From: Bettongia penicillata ogilbyi
Taxonomy: Eukaryota; Chordata; Mammalia; Diprotodontia; Potoroidae
DNA: 64,000 nucleotides
Reading direction: 5' to 3'
Assembly (NCBI GenBank): GCA_023548195.1
Contig: JAJHZJ010000496.1
Coordinates: forward strand, 5,515,001 to 5,579,000
Shown: positions 11,400 to 22,250 of the stretch, piece by piece
How positions within the stretch are numbered: position 1 is the first letter of the stretch
Layout of the letters: every line of letters begins with the position of its first letter
The notes under the pieces: model-generated
The model's database searches: none
Told to the model about the DNA's origin: nothing
The model's input: the letters and a program-made list of their open reading frames with translations, nothing else
Made by a program: the position numbers and the translations under genes

Positions 11400-11465
11400 G
11401 TTGTAGGCTGGTTGAGATGACCACTTAGGTCCTTTCGACAAGGGAAATTCTGTGATTCAGGGATG
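11400..11465 (+). repeat. SINE or CR1 tail fragment (type C)
   Basis: 'ggctggttgagatgaccact', TAGGTCCTTTCGACAAGGG and TTCTGTGATTC match the GATGACCTCTGAGGTCCCTTC-type tail. CR1-like LINEs carry a similar end, so the parent family is uncertain. Confidence 0.5.
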
Positions 11466-11904
11466 CACTGGTATCATGGAAAGAGAACAAAGAGGCAGAG
11501 AAAGTAGCATTTTTACAGAACAGTCAAAAGAAAAAGATGAAAATATAGCCCTCAAAGAAGTCTAATGCTAGCTCTTAGTATTCAGATTTTCAGTAAGTCT
11601 TAATGCTATAATTTAAAATAAAAACTAGCTAGAATTTTCAAATTCTGTCCTTGATTTGAATATTTAATGAGACAAAATGAGTTGATTGCTTATCTTTATC
11701 TCTTCTGGGAGCTTTTTCCCGATAAAAAAATCCTATAAATATAAAGTAGAAAAAATTCTCTATTTAAGTACCTTCTAATTACTGTAAGATCTAATGATCA
11801 TTTATGATAATCTTCATTTTCAGAGGATATTGATCTATGTGCCACACTAATACGTAAAATAAGTCATTTAATTTATATGCCACACCTACCATGCTAAGCA
11901 AGAG
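11466..11904. other. No recognised feature
   Basis: AT-rich sequence with nothing assignable. Confidence 0.45.
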
Positions 11905-12110
11905 ACACCATAGTATAGCAAATATAGAGTCATTCTTGGTTGCTCAAAGACCACTGTTTGAGCCTTGTACATAACTGTTCATGTGGCCCTGTAAAGTCCT
12001 TAATCTTGATTTCAACTCTAAATCATATGAACCTTTAAATAAGTGTTCTGGACAATTAAATGCTATAGATGGAAGACTAACTTTGTCTGGTGGTAGACAA
12101 AGTCTCCTCA
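11905..12110 (+). repeat. Possible decayed CORE-SINE
   Basis: ACCATAGTATAGCAAATATAG as a head-like segment, then 'ctgttcatgtggccctgtaa' and AGTCCTTAATCTTGATTTC in place of the usual GTGACCCTGGGCAAGTCACTTAATC. Weak. Confidence 0.35.
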
Positions 12111-12317
12111 AACACAAAAGATAGTTCAATGTTTCCCTATCAAAGATGAGAATACTGAACCATATATATTTCTTATTCTGATTAAAAGCACTGACTAGTG
12201 ATCTAGAGATCTTTTCAGTTAGGTTAAGTGCTCAGGTTAAACCTTTTGTTTCAATCAAGTCCCAGATAAAAAATTTACCTTTCACTAGAAGCCTTTTCTT
12301 ATCCCCTAATGCTATTG

Positions 12318-12480
12318 CTTTCCTTTGTATGTGTGTGTCTATACACATAAATAGATACATACATGTGTACATATAAACATATATATATATCTGTGTATTA
12401 TATATCCACATGAAATTTCTCATATAGACATGCATATTTATGTAATGTGTATATGTGCATATGTGTAATTTATCCACATT
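12318..12480. repeat. TG/TA-rich low-complexity tract
   Basis: Degenerate TGTGTGTCTATACACATA, CATATATATATATC and TGTGTATATGTGCATATG runs. Confidence 0.8.
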
Positions 12481-12484
12481 TGTT

Positions 12485-12620
12485 TGCATTTTGTCTCCCG
12501 AATTAGACTGAGCTCTCTGAGAATGGAGACTCTTTTACCTCTTTCTTTGTATCCCTAGCACTAACACAGTGCTTGGCACCTAGCAAGTACTTAATGAATA
12601 CTCTTTGACTGACCACCTAA
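12485..12620 (+). repeat. L2 3' end
   Basis: TGTCTCCCGAATTAGACTGAG, 'tttgtatccctagcactaac', ACAGTGCTTGGCACCTAGCA and a TTAATGAATACTCTTTGACTGAC end are a good match to the L2 terminus. Confidence 0.85.
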
Positions 12621-12689
12621 TAATCAACAACACCCTCTTAGCACTGGCTGCCATTTGTTTGGTGTTTGGGGAAAACACATAACTGGATC

Positions 12690-13036
12690 AAATGTCCCTT
12701 GGTTGCTGTCTTCAAACATTTGAAGGTCAAAGTATTTGATAGCTGTTTTAAAGACTTTGAAAGGCTGTCATGTGGAAGATGGATTATTGACCTTATGCAG
12801 CTTGGCCCTAGATTTCAAAAGTAGGAGTAATAGCTGGAAACTCCGAGACAAATTAAATCTAAATACAACAAAAACTTTCCAATGACTACAACCAACTAAA
12901 ATTGACATAGTCTTAGATTTTACTTTTTACTGGATACAGTTAAGGAAAGCCTGGATGTCCAATTTTGCAAAATTCTTGTTCTGAAATAAGTTGGACGGCC
13001 TGTCTAATGGGGTCCCTTCAAGCTCTGAGATTCTCT
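12690..13036 (+). repeat. CR1/L3-type LINE 3' end
   Basis: 'aaggctgtcatgtggaagat', GGATTATTGACCTTATGCAG, 'tccaatgactacaaccaact', then a 'gtctaatggggtcccttcaa' and GATTCTCTCAAT end. The order matches the copies at 16960, 36425 and 38800. Confidence 0.65.
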
Positions 13037-13824
13037 CAATAACTCATTCTGCCTTCTAGGATGGAAGCCTTCAGAAGTGTTTTCTTTCCAATGAGGCTCT
13101 GTTCTAGGCATATGAGCATCAAGTTGGTGGGGGGACTCACATTACCTTCTGTACAATTTGGTTCATGCCTTACCTTTCCAAGTTTGTTGATGTCTGCTTG
13201 GTTGTTTCCTACTGAGAGTAAATCCTATTCTTTAGCTTCAAGTACTTGGTTTTTCCTAGATGGTGTTGGCCTCATGGACCATTCAGAAATTGCTGAGCTT
13301 CTCAGGAAGCAGTTACCCTTCAAATGACAAAGAGAAAAATCCCCAGAAAATTTAGATGGCAGGTAATTCTGTGTTAGGGAATCCCATGGAGATGAAATGG
13401 TCACCCTGGACCCATAGAGTTCTGAAGCCAGAGGGTGAGCTCTCCCCAACATGATTAATATTACTCCCTTCCTTCTACAGGGCTTTATTTTGCTTAACTT
13501 TCTGCCCTGGTAAGAAATTGTTTGTTATACTCTCTTGGAGGAAATTTCAGTATTTGGATGTTAATATCTCTTGAACCAATAGAAATGTCCCACAGAAGTC
13601 ATACATAAAGGGGGGTAGAGAGTCATAGCATTATTCATTTTTTTTCTTTATTCAGGAAGTCTACATATAATCAGACCGATTCACCAATTATTTGACCCTT
13701 GGTCAGAAAGATGAGAAAAAGCAAAGGAAGAGGGGCAAAGAGGAAATGGTAGATATGTGGGGATAGAGAATTATAGATTTCATGTGTAAAGAATTCTTAG
13801 ATGTTCTATAAAACTTTAAGAGCT
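13037..13824. other. No recognised feature
   Basis: Overlapping open frames on both strands (13061-13327 and 13225-13452) have no recognisable domain or gene context. They are most likely chance frames. Confidence 0.5.
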
Positions 13825-14065
13825 TTGTGGTATTATAGATAGCATGCTCGTCCCAGAGACAGGAAGACTTAAGTGTGAACCCTGACTAAATCACTTCCTA
13901 GCTTTATGACCACAGGCAATTCACCAGATTCTTCTAATCCTCAGTTTCTTTATCTGTAAAATGTGGATAATAATAGCACCTACCTCAAAGCGCTATTGTA
14001 AGGATCAAATGAGATATTATATGTAAAACTCTTAGCAAAATTTAAAGCACTTTATAAATGTTATC
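13825..14065 (+). repeat. CORE-SINE, tail type B
   Basis: Head GTGGTATTATAGATAGCATG, core with TCACTTCCTAGCTTTATGACC, tail 'aaggatcaaatgagatatta' and AAAGCACTTTATAAATGTTATC. Confidence 0.85.
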
Positions 14066-14222
14066 CATCATTCTGTGTTTATCTGTGTGTTTTTGTATGT
14101 GTGCGTGTATACATACGCATATTTATATTATAGCTATGTATGCATTTAACTTTATAACTCTATTAGACTACTTATTCTGGAAAATGAATAATTTAAGTCA
14201 AACAAATGTGTGTGTGTGTGTG
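14066..14222. repeat. TG-rich low-complexity tract
   Basis: TGTGTGTTTTTGTATGTGTG near the start and a pure (TG)n at 14205-14222. Confidence 0.7.
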
Positions 14223-15027
14223 TCCCTTTCCTGGGATAGAAATATTTTTTTCAAACTACATTCTTTGGAATAGTGTTGATTTTCTGCAGCTTCACACGCC
14301 AAATGTTACCTGGCCCAGAGATGGTGGTGGTACTCTCACAACTGGATACACATCATCATTTCCTTCCTTGTTAAAAAGGAACTAGCATATAATAGTCACT
14401 TAATAAATGATTATTGATTTATTAAAATCAATGTATACTTTACAAGGAAATTATTTTTTAAAAAAAACTTTGTAACATCACCTCAGGCTTTAAAAAATTT
14501 AACACCTACAAAATGCCTATCAAGTTACAATCTGGTGGCTTGAATTATATATCAGAAGCTCTCTGTCTTTTATGGATGGGCATATGATAAATCTTTTTGC
14601 TACAAATATGAACTTTAAATTATTCTGTAGAACTCAACAAATAAACTGGACTGGAATTAGTTTATCAAATAACATGGTTCAATCTATTGTCTCAAATTAT
14701 CCAGATATGATATTAATTCTCAAAACATAATTTAAAAATTTAATAGATGTCACCATCCCAAATTTTCACAATCTTTCATGAAAACATGTTCTTGTTACAT
14801 GCATGTATACGTGAATTACATATATGTGATAAATTAATACGTATTACATGCATGTGTATTATAAACATATAACATCTACTTCATGCTTTGCATTAGTGGA
14901 ATTATCCTAAAGGTGTTTTCAGTAAGTTTATGATATTCTAATGTTTTCATTCCATTAATAAACACTATCTACCTGGGTAGTAATCTATCCCACATTTAAC
15001 ATGCAAGGACAATAGGAGTACTTTTGC
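14223..15027. other. Mostly unassigned; small L2-like end
   Basis: CTAGCATATAATAGTCACTTAATAAATGATTATTGA at about 14380-14417 resembles an L2/MIR terminus. The rest is AT-rich, with ATGCATGTATACG-type segments near 14800, and has no gene. Confidence 0.45.
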
Positions 15028-15270
15028 TGTTCAGTTTTTCCAGTGAGATCTGACCTTTTATGACCCCATTTGGGGTTTTATTGGCAAAGATATTGGAATA
15101 GCTTGTAATTTCCTTCTCCAGCTCATTTTATTCATGAGGAAACTGAGGCAAAGAGGGTTAAGTGATTTGCTTGGGATCATACAACAAGGAAGTGTCTGAG
15201 GTCAGATTTGAATTCAGGTTTTCCTGACTCCTCCAGACCTGGAACTCTACCCACTGAACCACCTAGCTGT
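15028..15270 (-). repeat. CORE-SINE, tail type A (Mar1-like), antisense
   Basis: Nearly complete: TATGACCCCATTTGGGGTTT, TCCTTCTCCAGCTCATTTTA, 'gaggaaactgaggcaaagag', ending CCACTGAACCACCTAGCTGT. Confidence 0.93.
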
Positions 15271-15304
15271 TCAATAGTAAGATAGTGATAGAATACAAAT
15301 ATAA

Positions 15305-15420
15305 TATAAATAGAATCATTATCCTCATTTTTCAGATGAGGAAATTGAGTCTCAAAGAAGACAAATGATTTTCTTTGACTCATATAGTTAGTAAAGGTTA
15401 GAATCAGGCTTATGTGAAAA
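15305..15420 (-). repeat. MIR-like CORE-SINE fragment, antisense
   Basis: 'catttttcagatgaggaaat', TGAGTCTCAAAGAAGACAAATG and a GTAAAGGTTAGAATCAGGC segment. Confidence 0.65.
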
Positions 15421-15769
15421 ACATATGCCAGGCAGAGAACCCCATAATTTCAGAGTTGCCATGAAAAGCTTCCAAAACATAAAAGTTTAACCAAGGATAT
15501 AAAAAGAGCAATGGGTAACAATTCAGTACAGATCATTCCTTTTGTCCCATATGGTACTAGAGATGTGCTGAATATGCTTTTTGGTAACCAGAATGCTTTC
15601 AGTGAAAGGATGAGTGTATATTCTATACTTTTCAATTAAAGTTATTTTACCCATCTACTCAATTATATTAAGTAAGTTTTATATAAAATAGTAACAGCAG
15701 GAAAGTTCTTGTGCCAGGATCATTTCTGCATGAAACCCCTCAGAAAGATAAGAAAGAGAAAACAACAGA
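15421..15769. other. No recognised feature
   Basis: Nothing assignable. The minus-strand frame at 15450-15635 has no recognisable domain. Confidence 0.45.
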
Positions 15770-15868
15770 ATTAATGATGATACAACTACTACTAATGATG
15801 ATGATATGATGGTGGTGGTGGTGGTGGTGAAGAAGATGATGATGAAGATGTTGATGATGATGATGATG
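15770..15868. repeat. GAT/GGT trinucleotide tract
   Basis: ATGATGATATGATGGTGGTGG runs into (GGT)n then (GAT)n. Minus-strand translation gives poly-His or poly-Ile frames that should not be taken for a protein. Confidence 0.95.
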
Positions 15869-16009
15869 GCAGCCAAAGCTTATGAGTGATTTCTTAGAAC
15901 CAAAACCATCCATGAAAGACCCAAGGTTCCGAAGATAAAAGGCAGCAGCATCTTTTAAAAGCTTCATCAGAACATTTCTTCCACTAGTGCTGTCCATAAT
16001 ACTCCATTC

Positions 16010-16800
16010 AAGTACAGCCTTCCAAAGCCTCTTCAGCTAGGCAATAAACATTTTCCATCTAGTGTGTGCCAAGCATTGTGCTTAGCACTAAGGATATAAA
16101 GAGAGGTTCAACACAGTCCCTGTTCTCAAGGAGTTTGCAGTGTACTGGTGAAAACAACATGCAAATAACTATGTGCAAAAAAAGTAATACACAGGATAAA
16201 TTCGAAATAACAGAAAGAAAGCACTAGAACTAAGAGAGATTAGGAAAGATTTCCTGTAGAAAGTAGGATTTTCTTTGAAGGAAAATAGGGTGGCCAACAG
16301 ATGGAGATGAGGAGCGAGAGCGTTCCAAGCATGTAGGACAGCCAGTGAAAATGCTGGAAGCTGAGAGATAGGCTGGAGCAGCAAGGAGGCCAGTGTGACT
16401 GGATAAGAGTATATAGGAGTGGAAATATGTGAACTAGAAAAGTAGGAAGCAGCTTATAAAGGACTTGGAGTAGCAAACAGAATATTTGATCTTGGAATTG
16501 ATATGGAGCCCCAGGATTTTAATGAGTCAGGGAGAGGATGGTCAGACCTGGACTTTAAAAAATCACATTGACAGAGGAGTGGAGGATAGACTGGGGTGGA
16601 AAGAGATCTGAGGCAGGGGGACTACCCAGCAGGCTACTATTAAGAGTCCAGACATGAAGTGATTAGGGCCTACACCAGAGTGGTAGCTGTGAAAGGTGAG
16701 AGATATACGAGAGATACGAAGATAACGTTGACTTACTTTACAATCAGCTTGGATATTTGGAGTGTGAAAGAGTGGGGAGTAGTGGACAATACCTCACCTC
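16010..16800 (-). repeat. L2 LINE 3' half, antisense
   Basis: One of the best L2 copies here. It opens with the antisense terminus 'agtgtgtgccaagcattgtg' and CTTAGCACTAAGGATATAAAG, then CCCTGTTCTCAAGGAGTTTGC, 'ggcagggggactacccagca' and on to 'acaccagagtggtagctgtg'. The minus-strand frame 16169-16384 gives about 70 residues like the C-terminal part of L2 ORF2 (SLAVLHAWNALAPHL), a fossil reverse-transcriptase tail without catalytic motifs. Confidence 0.85.
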
Positions 16801-16959
16801 AGTGATCTAGCCTCAAGGTTCTCTTAGCTTTAGAGTGCTGGAAGAACATATTCCTGTTTGATCAATACTTTATCTCCAATTCTCTTAGTAATCTGGTGTG
16901 TGAGTATCTTACTAGGGGTGACAGTAGAGGAAACCTGATAGATTTCTTCATGAACTTAC

Positions 16960-17260
16960 AGGACTGTCATGTGGAAAAGTCTCCGATTTGTTTAGTCCAA
17001 GAGGGAAAAATGGAAAAAAGATGAAAAAAATTAATAAATCTGGGCTTTAATCAAGGGGGAAATCTTCCTAACAATTAGAACTAAATAAAATGGAATCACA
17101 TATATTGGAAGGTCACATATGGCTTTTCACTGGATGGCCCTAGGCAAAGGCAGAATGATCTTTTAACAGGAGTGTTTTGCTGATAATTTGTTGGGGGTAT
17201 TACTTGGGTAGTTGTTCTGTGAAGTCCCTTCTAACACTGAAATGTTGGTATTCTCTGCCT
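16960..17260 (+). repeat. CR1/L3-type LINE 3' end
   Basis: 'aggactgtcatgtggaaaag', 'ggaaatcttcctaacaatta', GGAATCACATATATTGGAAGG, and a tail 'ttctgtgaagtcccttctaa'. Confidence 0.65.
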
Positions 17261-17289
17261 GCCAGACCATAATGTCACATAAACTTAGT

Positions 17290-17395
17290 TCTGATGTGGA
17301 TCCTAAACAGGTCACTTAACCTCTGAGCTTTAGTTTCCTTATCTATAAAATGAAGATAATGCTATTTACTATTTATGATACCTATATCATAAGTA
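17290..17395 (+). repeat. MIR-like CORE-SINE fragment
   Basis: 'acaggtcacttaacctctga', GCTTTAGTTTCCTTATCTATAAAATG and a degenerate tail. Confidence 0.6.
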
Positions 17396-19205
17396 ACACT
17401 GAAATCCTAAAGAAATAATTTGTATTATCATAGTTCTGCCTATGATGTGTCACATTAACCCTAGACTTCCTGAATGGTTTCCTTTTTTAATCTCCATTAA
17501 TCAAACCCATTGTTAACTTACATAAAAAGGAGAAATGCCAAATAGGCCATCCTGAAGGACAGCTTTGTTTTATTGAACCTAGCAAGATCTGTTTGCCAAA
17601 AGAGGAAGGGAAACCTGGCAAATCATATATGACAGCAACGTTCTGTGTATCCAAGTTTCTATAATCTCAAAAATGGAATGCACACCCAAAGTCAAAGTAG
17701 TTTGAGTAGAACATCTCATGATGATCTATCAGTGTGTCTCTTATGGGAACAATCATACTGAAGAATATTCCCATCCTACCCTCAAATTCAAACACCACTT
17801 CACTACCTTCTTCACCAAATGCAGTCAAATTGGCTTTGATAGAACTGGTAGATATTTCTATGCTTTGTTGGGGAGGGGTTTTTCCCAGTGGTTCCCAAGC
17901 AAATTCTAAGGCACCTAGAAAATGGTCAATCAATGTCAACATTTATTACACACCTGTGCCGCCATAAATGGTTGGAGTCTATCATACTTCCCTCAAGTAA
18001 TAGTAACTAGTTTCCTACCCCTAGACTAATTCAACACGAAGTTGACCCTATTTCTCAGTGTCTCTGTGACTGAAAGGATGAAACAACGGAGAAAACTGTA
18101 GTCAGCGTCCCATTTTCATCACTTCTATTAGTCATTCATCCCAATGTTCATCCTCATTGTAAATTTCCTCCTCATCTTCCTCCCATCTTGTGTCATTAAT
18201 ATCAACTTGGGCAATTTCAGTGGGACAGAAGTAACAGAGATGGGGTAGGAGCCACAGAATAATAGTCTGAGAAGGAGTAAACTTATTAACAGGTCAGGCT
18301 CTAAGTTTATTGCCAAGAAGCCTGAGCTGGTATGAGTAGGGCCTCTCCTCAGCATAAGGAAAATGTATCCTTCTCTCTTAGTTCATCAATGATACTTATA
18401 TCTTGTCTAAAATATCATTTCTGATATTTATTGTCTTAGACTTGTAAACAGGGAGATGGACAGACAGACATTACTAATTATACAAATGTATAGACTCCTG
18501 AAGAAAAATGTTCTTTTGTATTAAAATTACTTTTCCCAAGGGGAAAGAGTAAAATAAATAGAGTGGTAAAAGAAATATAGTTCCTCACTTCTGGGGGACA
18601 TCATTTTGTGGAAGGAAGAGGCCCTTGGTCAGCTACATTGTGACTGTGAATGGGATAGAGGCTTCTCTGCCAAGGCATCTATGATTCTTCCATCCTGCCA
18701 ACACTTATGTCCTTCTCCGGGATTTATCTTTGACTTTTCTTCATTCGTCCATTAACCATTATTCTCATCTTCCTCTTCCTTCTTCACCTCATCTTTTTAT
18801 GAGGTTCACATATAAGGGACTTAAACCTAACGATAATATCTCAGACTAATCCTAATTATTTTATTATGAATGATGATTATGGTTATAATTATAGCAATAA
18901 TAATATTAATATCCCCCCAGACAATCTCATTGATTCACGACTGAAGCATCTGTCAGGCAAGCCAAGGCGAGTGGAATATTTCACCAATATGCATTTAATG
19001 AGTCAAATGGAATTGCTACAGTATCTCTTCCATCTTGAACTCTGGAGCTTGGTGGGGGGTAATGAGAAGGGGATGGATTGTCCTCTGAGGACCCTTTTTT
19101 CTCTGAATCTATGACTTAGTATGCCCACCATTCTACCAAGCTACATAGTGAAGTCGGGAAGGTAGGGAACAAAGAAGGGAAAATATGCAAGAAACAAACG
19201 GAAAG
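17396..19205. other. No recognised feature (1.8 kb)
   Basis: Overlapping open frames near 17667-17967 on both strands show no domain. A short AT-rich ATTATAATTATAG-type tract lies near 18866. No repeat family recognised, so this is one of the cleaner stretches for a conservation search. Confidence 0.5.
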
Positions 19206-19365
19206 TGTTCTAGACCCCTTTGGTCTTCTGATAGAGGCTGTGGACCTATTTTTAGAATAGTTACAAATGCATAAATTTAAATACATAAACTTACAACAGA
19301 AACCAACTATATCTAAGTACCATTATAAAAAATTAGGGTTGCATATCTGTGGTTTATAACCCTGC
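19206..19365 (+). mobile_element. hAT-like MITE (TTCTTAACC family), 5'-eroded
   Basis: 'gttctagacccctttggtct', 'atagaggctgtggacctatt', ATGCATAAATTTAAATACATA and an end GTTTATAACCCTG match a non-autonomous hAT-like family also seen at 24020 and 54092. Confidence 0.6.
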
Positions 19366-19424
19366 ATTAGAGATCTTTTTCAATTACTAAACTTTCATAT
19401 TAAATGCAAATTTTTGGGAAATTG

Positions 19425-19557
19425 CATTTAGGTGGCACAGTGGATAGAGTACCAGCCATGAAGTCAGGAGTTCAAATTCAGCGTCAGACACTTACTAATC
19501 ATATGACCTTGGGCAAATCACTTAATTTTCTACCCCCCCCCCCTCCCCAGAAAAAGG
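19425..19557 (+). repeat. Short tRNA-headed SINE with C-rich tail
   Basis: Clear head TAGGTGGCACAGTGGATAGAG, then 'agtcaggagttcaaattcag', 'tatgaccttgggcaaatcac' and TTAATTTTC, followed by a run of C and AGAAAAAGG. It lacks the A/B tails, which suggests the WSINE-like short form. Confidence 0.85.
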
Positions 19558-20214
19558 ATGGCAGATTCATCCTATTTCTTCATGAGAGATCAAACCTCAT
19601 TCATAGTTGGTGTCATTTATTTCCTTTAATGAATTAAACACACCCTAGATAGCAGATTTTAAGGAAAAGGAATTCTGATTTGTGTACAGAGGGCAGAGGG
19701 GGCATTTTGGGGAAGAAAGGCAGACCTGGATGGCTTTAGTGACTTTGGAGGATACACAAGACAACTAGTTCTCTGGGGAATTTGAGAAGCCAGCAAGAAC
19801 CAAGCAATTTATCTATGCATATGAATGCAGGAGAAGGATAAAGGCACATTTTTGTGCTTTGGAATTTTGCCTCAATTCCTGATGGTAGCCATGTCTAAAT
19901 TAAGAATGACGATAGAGTTGGAAGGCTGAGAATCTCAACTTCTCCTAGTGTTTATCAAGATACATAGTCCAGGTTTGTCCAACATAGTTTCTCTAAAAAA
20001 ATCACAGCTGTGATTGCCATCTTTCTAACCCCAAAAGTGGAAAAGGGAAAAGGAAAGAGGAGAACAAGATTTACTCATTTGTCTCTCTAGCTCTGGCCTC
20101 TCTACTTCTATTATTCAGCAACTTCTCTGTAACTTAGAGTTATATTTAGAACCCTAATTCCATTTCTATTGAGCAGCATATTTGTTGAATTCCCTGTTCT
20201 TGTGAACTTTTAAA
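19558..20214. other. No recognised feature
   Basis: Purine-rich patches only (GGAAAAGGGAAAAGGAAAGAGG near 20038). Confidence 0.45.
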
Positions 20215-20465
20215 TCAATTTATCAATGTCAGCAGATGTTAATCAAGTACCTACTAAGTGTGTCACACACAGCTAGAAACTGAGGAGTCAATCCCCAAAA
20301 AACAGCCCCTGCCCACGGAGATCTTGCAGTCTATAGGGAGAGTCAACTGACTCTCCTGAAATGATTGCAATTTTGTTTTGTTTTGCTTTGTTTTTGAGTG
20401 AAAGTCACTAGCATTTACAGAGATCGGGAAAGGCTTCATGTAAAAGATATCCAATGTCCCAAATC
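20215..20465 (-). repeat. L2 3' end, antisense
   Basis: 'atgttaatcaagtacctact', AAGTGTGTCACACACAGCTAG, 'gagatcttgcagtctatagg', and later ATCGGGAAAGGCTTCATGTAAAAG. A TTTTGTTTTGTTTTGCTTTG stretch interrupts it. Confidence 0.65.
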
Positions 20466-21264
20466 CCAGGAAAAACAGAACTGGTTAACTGTATTGACAG
20501 CAATGGCAGAAAGGACCAGAGAGAAAGACAGAAAACACATCTATGAAAGTTCTTAGGGTGTAAGCTTCCATAGAGTTTGACATCTGTTTACTTCCTTGGA
20601 GGTGGAAGTCCACCAGTGTGATCCTGTTTGTTAGCACTGTTCTATCAGTTCCCTCCATTGGCAATCATCCATAAGAGATTCCTCATCAGGCATCCATCGA
20701 AGCAGTTGTTTGGCTCCAGCCTTTGACCAGCTGGGACCACGTAGTTTCTATGTTAATAGTTGGGTGAGAACAGCAAAGCCTGCCAGATTATGCTGTGTTA
20801 CAATCAAAGGCAAGGTATCTTTGGTTAAACCCCAACATGACGCTCTCCAGGTGATGAAGAGACAAAGGCATGAGTCCTGACAAAGCCTGCCATTGGCTCC
20901 TGTGGGCTTCATGTGGGGGCAGATTATTCATGAAGAATGGGGGAGGAGAAAATGAAAAGGACTATCAGGGCTACAGAGAGGGGCAGAGTATAGGAGATAC
21001 TCCCTCAGTTCTGCTCCATAAACAATGATACTTGTACCTTATGAGAAATAACCCCATAATCACACAACCAGTATAAGGGCAAAAGGAAGAGAAGTGATTG
21101 GACCAACTGTGCCAGCTCCTGTGTCTACTCACCACCATCTCTCACGTTTCTGTAGTATATTAAGTTTACAAAGGACTTTGCCTCAACACCTGCCTGAATC
21201 ATATGTAATACAAGGGAGAGGTAGAAAAATAGATTTGTATTAAATTATTTTTCATTAAAAATAA
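20466..21264. other. Low-repeat stretch, no gene
   Basis: Less AT-rich than its surroundings between about 20580 and 20960. No repeat family or splice-flanked open frame recognised. Confidence 0.45.
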
Positions 21265-21380
21265 TATGACTATTATCTGTCCTATTTCTGATGAGAAAAC
21301 TGAAGTTTGGAAAATGTATAACTTACCTGAAATCACAGAGTATGTATGTGTCAAGACCAGAGATCAAATTCAATGATATC
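21265..21380 (-). repeat. MIR-like CORE-SINE fragment, antisense
   Basis: 'cctatttctgatgagaaaac', TGAAGTTTGGAAAATG, 'acctgaaatcacagagtatg'. Confidence 0.55.
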
Positions 21381-21499
21381 AATTTACTGGTGGCATTACT
21401 ATTACAGAAATATTAAGTGGCCTGTACTGTTTTTTTTTTTTAATTTGGAACAAATGTACTTTAATATCATAAGTAAACAGGTGAATGAAAGTGCTGATT

Positions 21500-21665
21500 T
21501 TGGAGTCTAGTGAAGTGTATTCACTAGAGTCCTCAATCTTTTATTTCTTTCATCTATGACCTTAGGCTAATGATGTTGCTTTTTTGGCTCTCAGTTTCCT
21601 CATCTGAAAATTAGTATTTTGGACTTGGTAGATTCCGAAGTACCTTCTAGCTCTAAATCAATGAT
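21500..21665 (+). repeat. CORE-SINE, tail type C
   Basis: 'gctctcagtttcctcatctg', 'tttggacttggtagattccg', AAGTACCTTCTAGCTCTAAATC. Confidence 0.75.
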
Positions 21666-21759
21666 CTTTGATTTATGATTATATTATATCTAAATCAGTA
21701 CTGTTTATTTGCAGACACATATAAAACATATATGAACCACAGACTTTCTTCATCTCTAA

Positions 21760-21985
21760 GTGTCCCTAGCTACTAGCACCACTCTTTATTGCTACTGAAA
21801 GCATCACCTCTTATGTGTGTGCATACGCTATATATACATACATATATGTATATGCATGTGCACAAGTTACCTCTCTTGAAAACACGAAAGCTCCATTAGA
21901 GAAGAGATTATTTCATTGATGTCTTTAAGTCTTCAGCATCTTACATATGCTAAGAGCTTGATAAATGCAGGTTGAATGATTAATT
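21760..21985 (+). repeat. L2 3' end with AT microsatellite insertion
   Basis: The terminal part reads GAAAGCTCCATTAGAGAAG, 'ttgatgtctttaagtcttca' and GCTTGATAAATGCAGGTTGAATGATT. A TATATACATACATATATG tract lies upstream. Confidence 0.65.
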
Positions 21986-22034
21986 TTTCTAACACTAACC
22001 TCAAGAATTTTTCAGTCTAATTATGAATAATATA

Positions 22035-22140
22035 GGTAGCTCTAGTATTACAACCTCCATTTTACAGCTAAAAAACTGAACTCTAGAGAATTGAAATGAC
22101 TTAAAAAGTCAATGAACTGTCTAAGGGAGAGAATAATTCA
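22035..22140 (-). repeat. MIR-like CORE-SINE fragment, antisense
   Basis: 'acaacctccattttacagct', AAAAAACTGAACTCTAGAG, AATTGAAATGACTTAAAAAGTC. Confidence 0.55.
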
Positions 22141-22250
22141 ATTCCACATGTATTCATTAAGTACCTTTTGTGTGCATTACACTGTGCTAGCTACCAGCAA
22201 TACTGAAAGAAAATGAAAACCATCACTGCTCTCAATGATGAGGTCAGAGT
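22141..22250 (-). repeat. L2 3' end, antisense
   Basis: 'ttcattaagtaccttttgtg', TGCATTACACTGTGCTAGCTAC, 'tcactgctctcaatgatgag'. Confidence 0.7.

Noticed and set aside
13061..13452. Overlapping opposite-strand open frames as a gene pair
   Set aside because: No domain, no promoter or splice context, and both lengths are within chance expectation for this window.
15679..15997. His-rich and Ile-rich frames
   Set aside because: Translation of a GAT/GGT trinucleotide tract. No metal-binding protein context.
16169..16384. Open frame with a clear protein-family resemblance
   Set aside because: The similarity is to the C-terminal part of the L2 reverse transcriptase. It is a fossil transposon segment, already annotated as L2.
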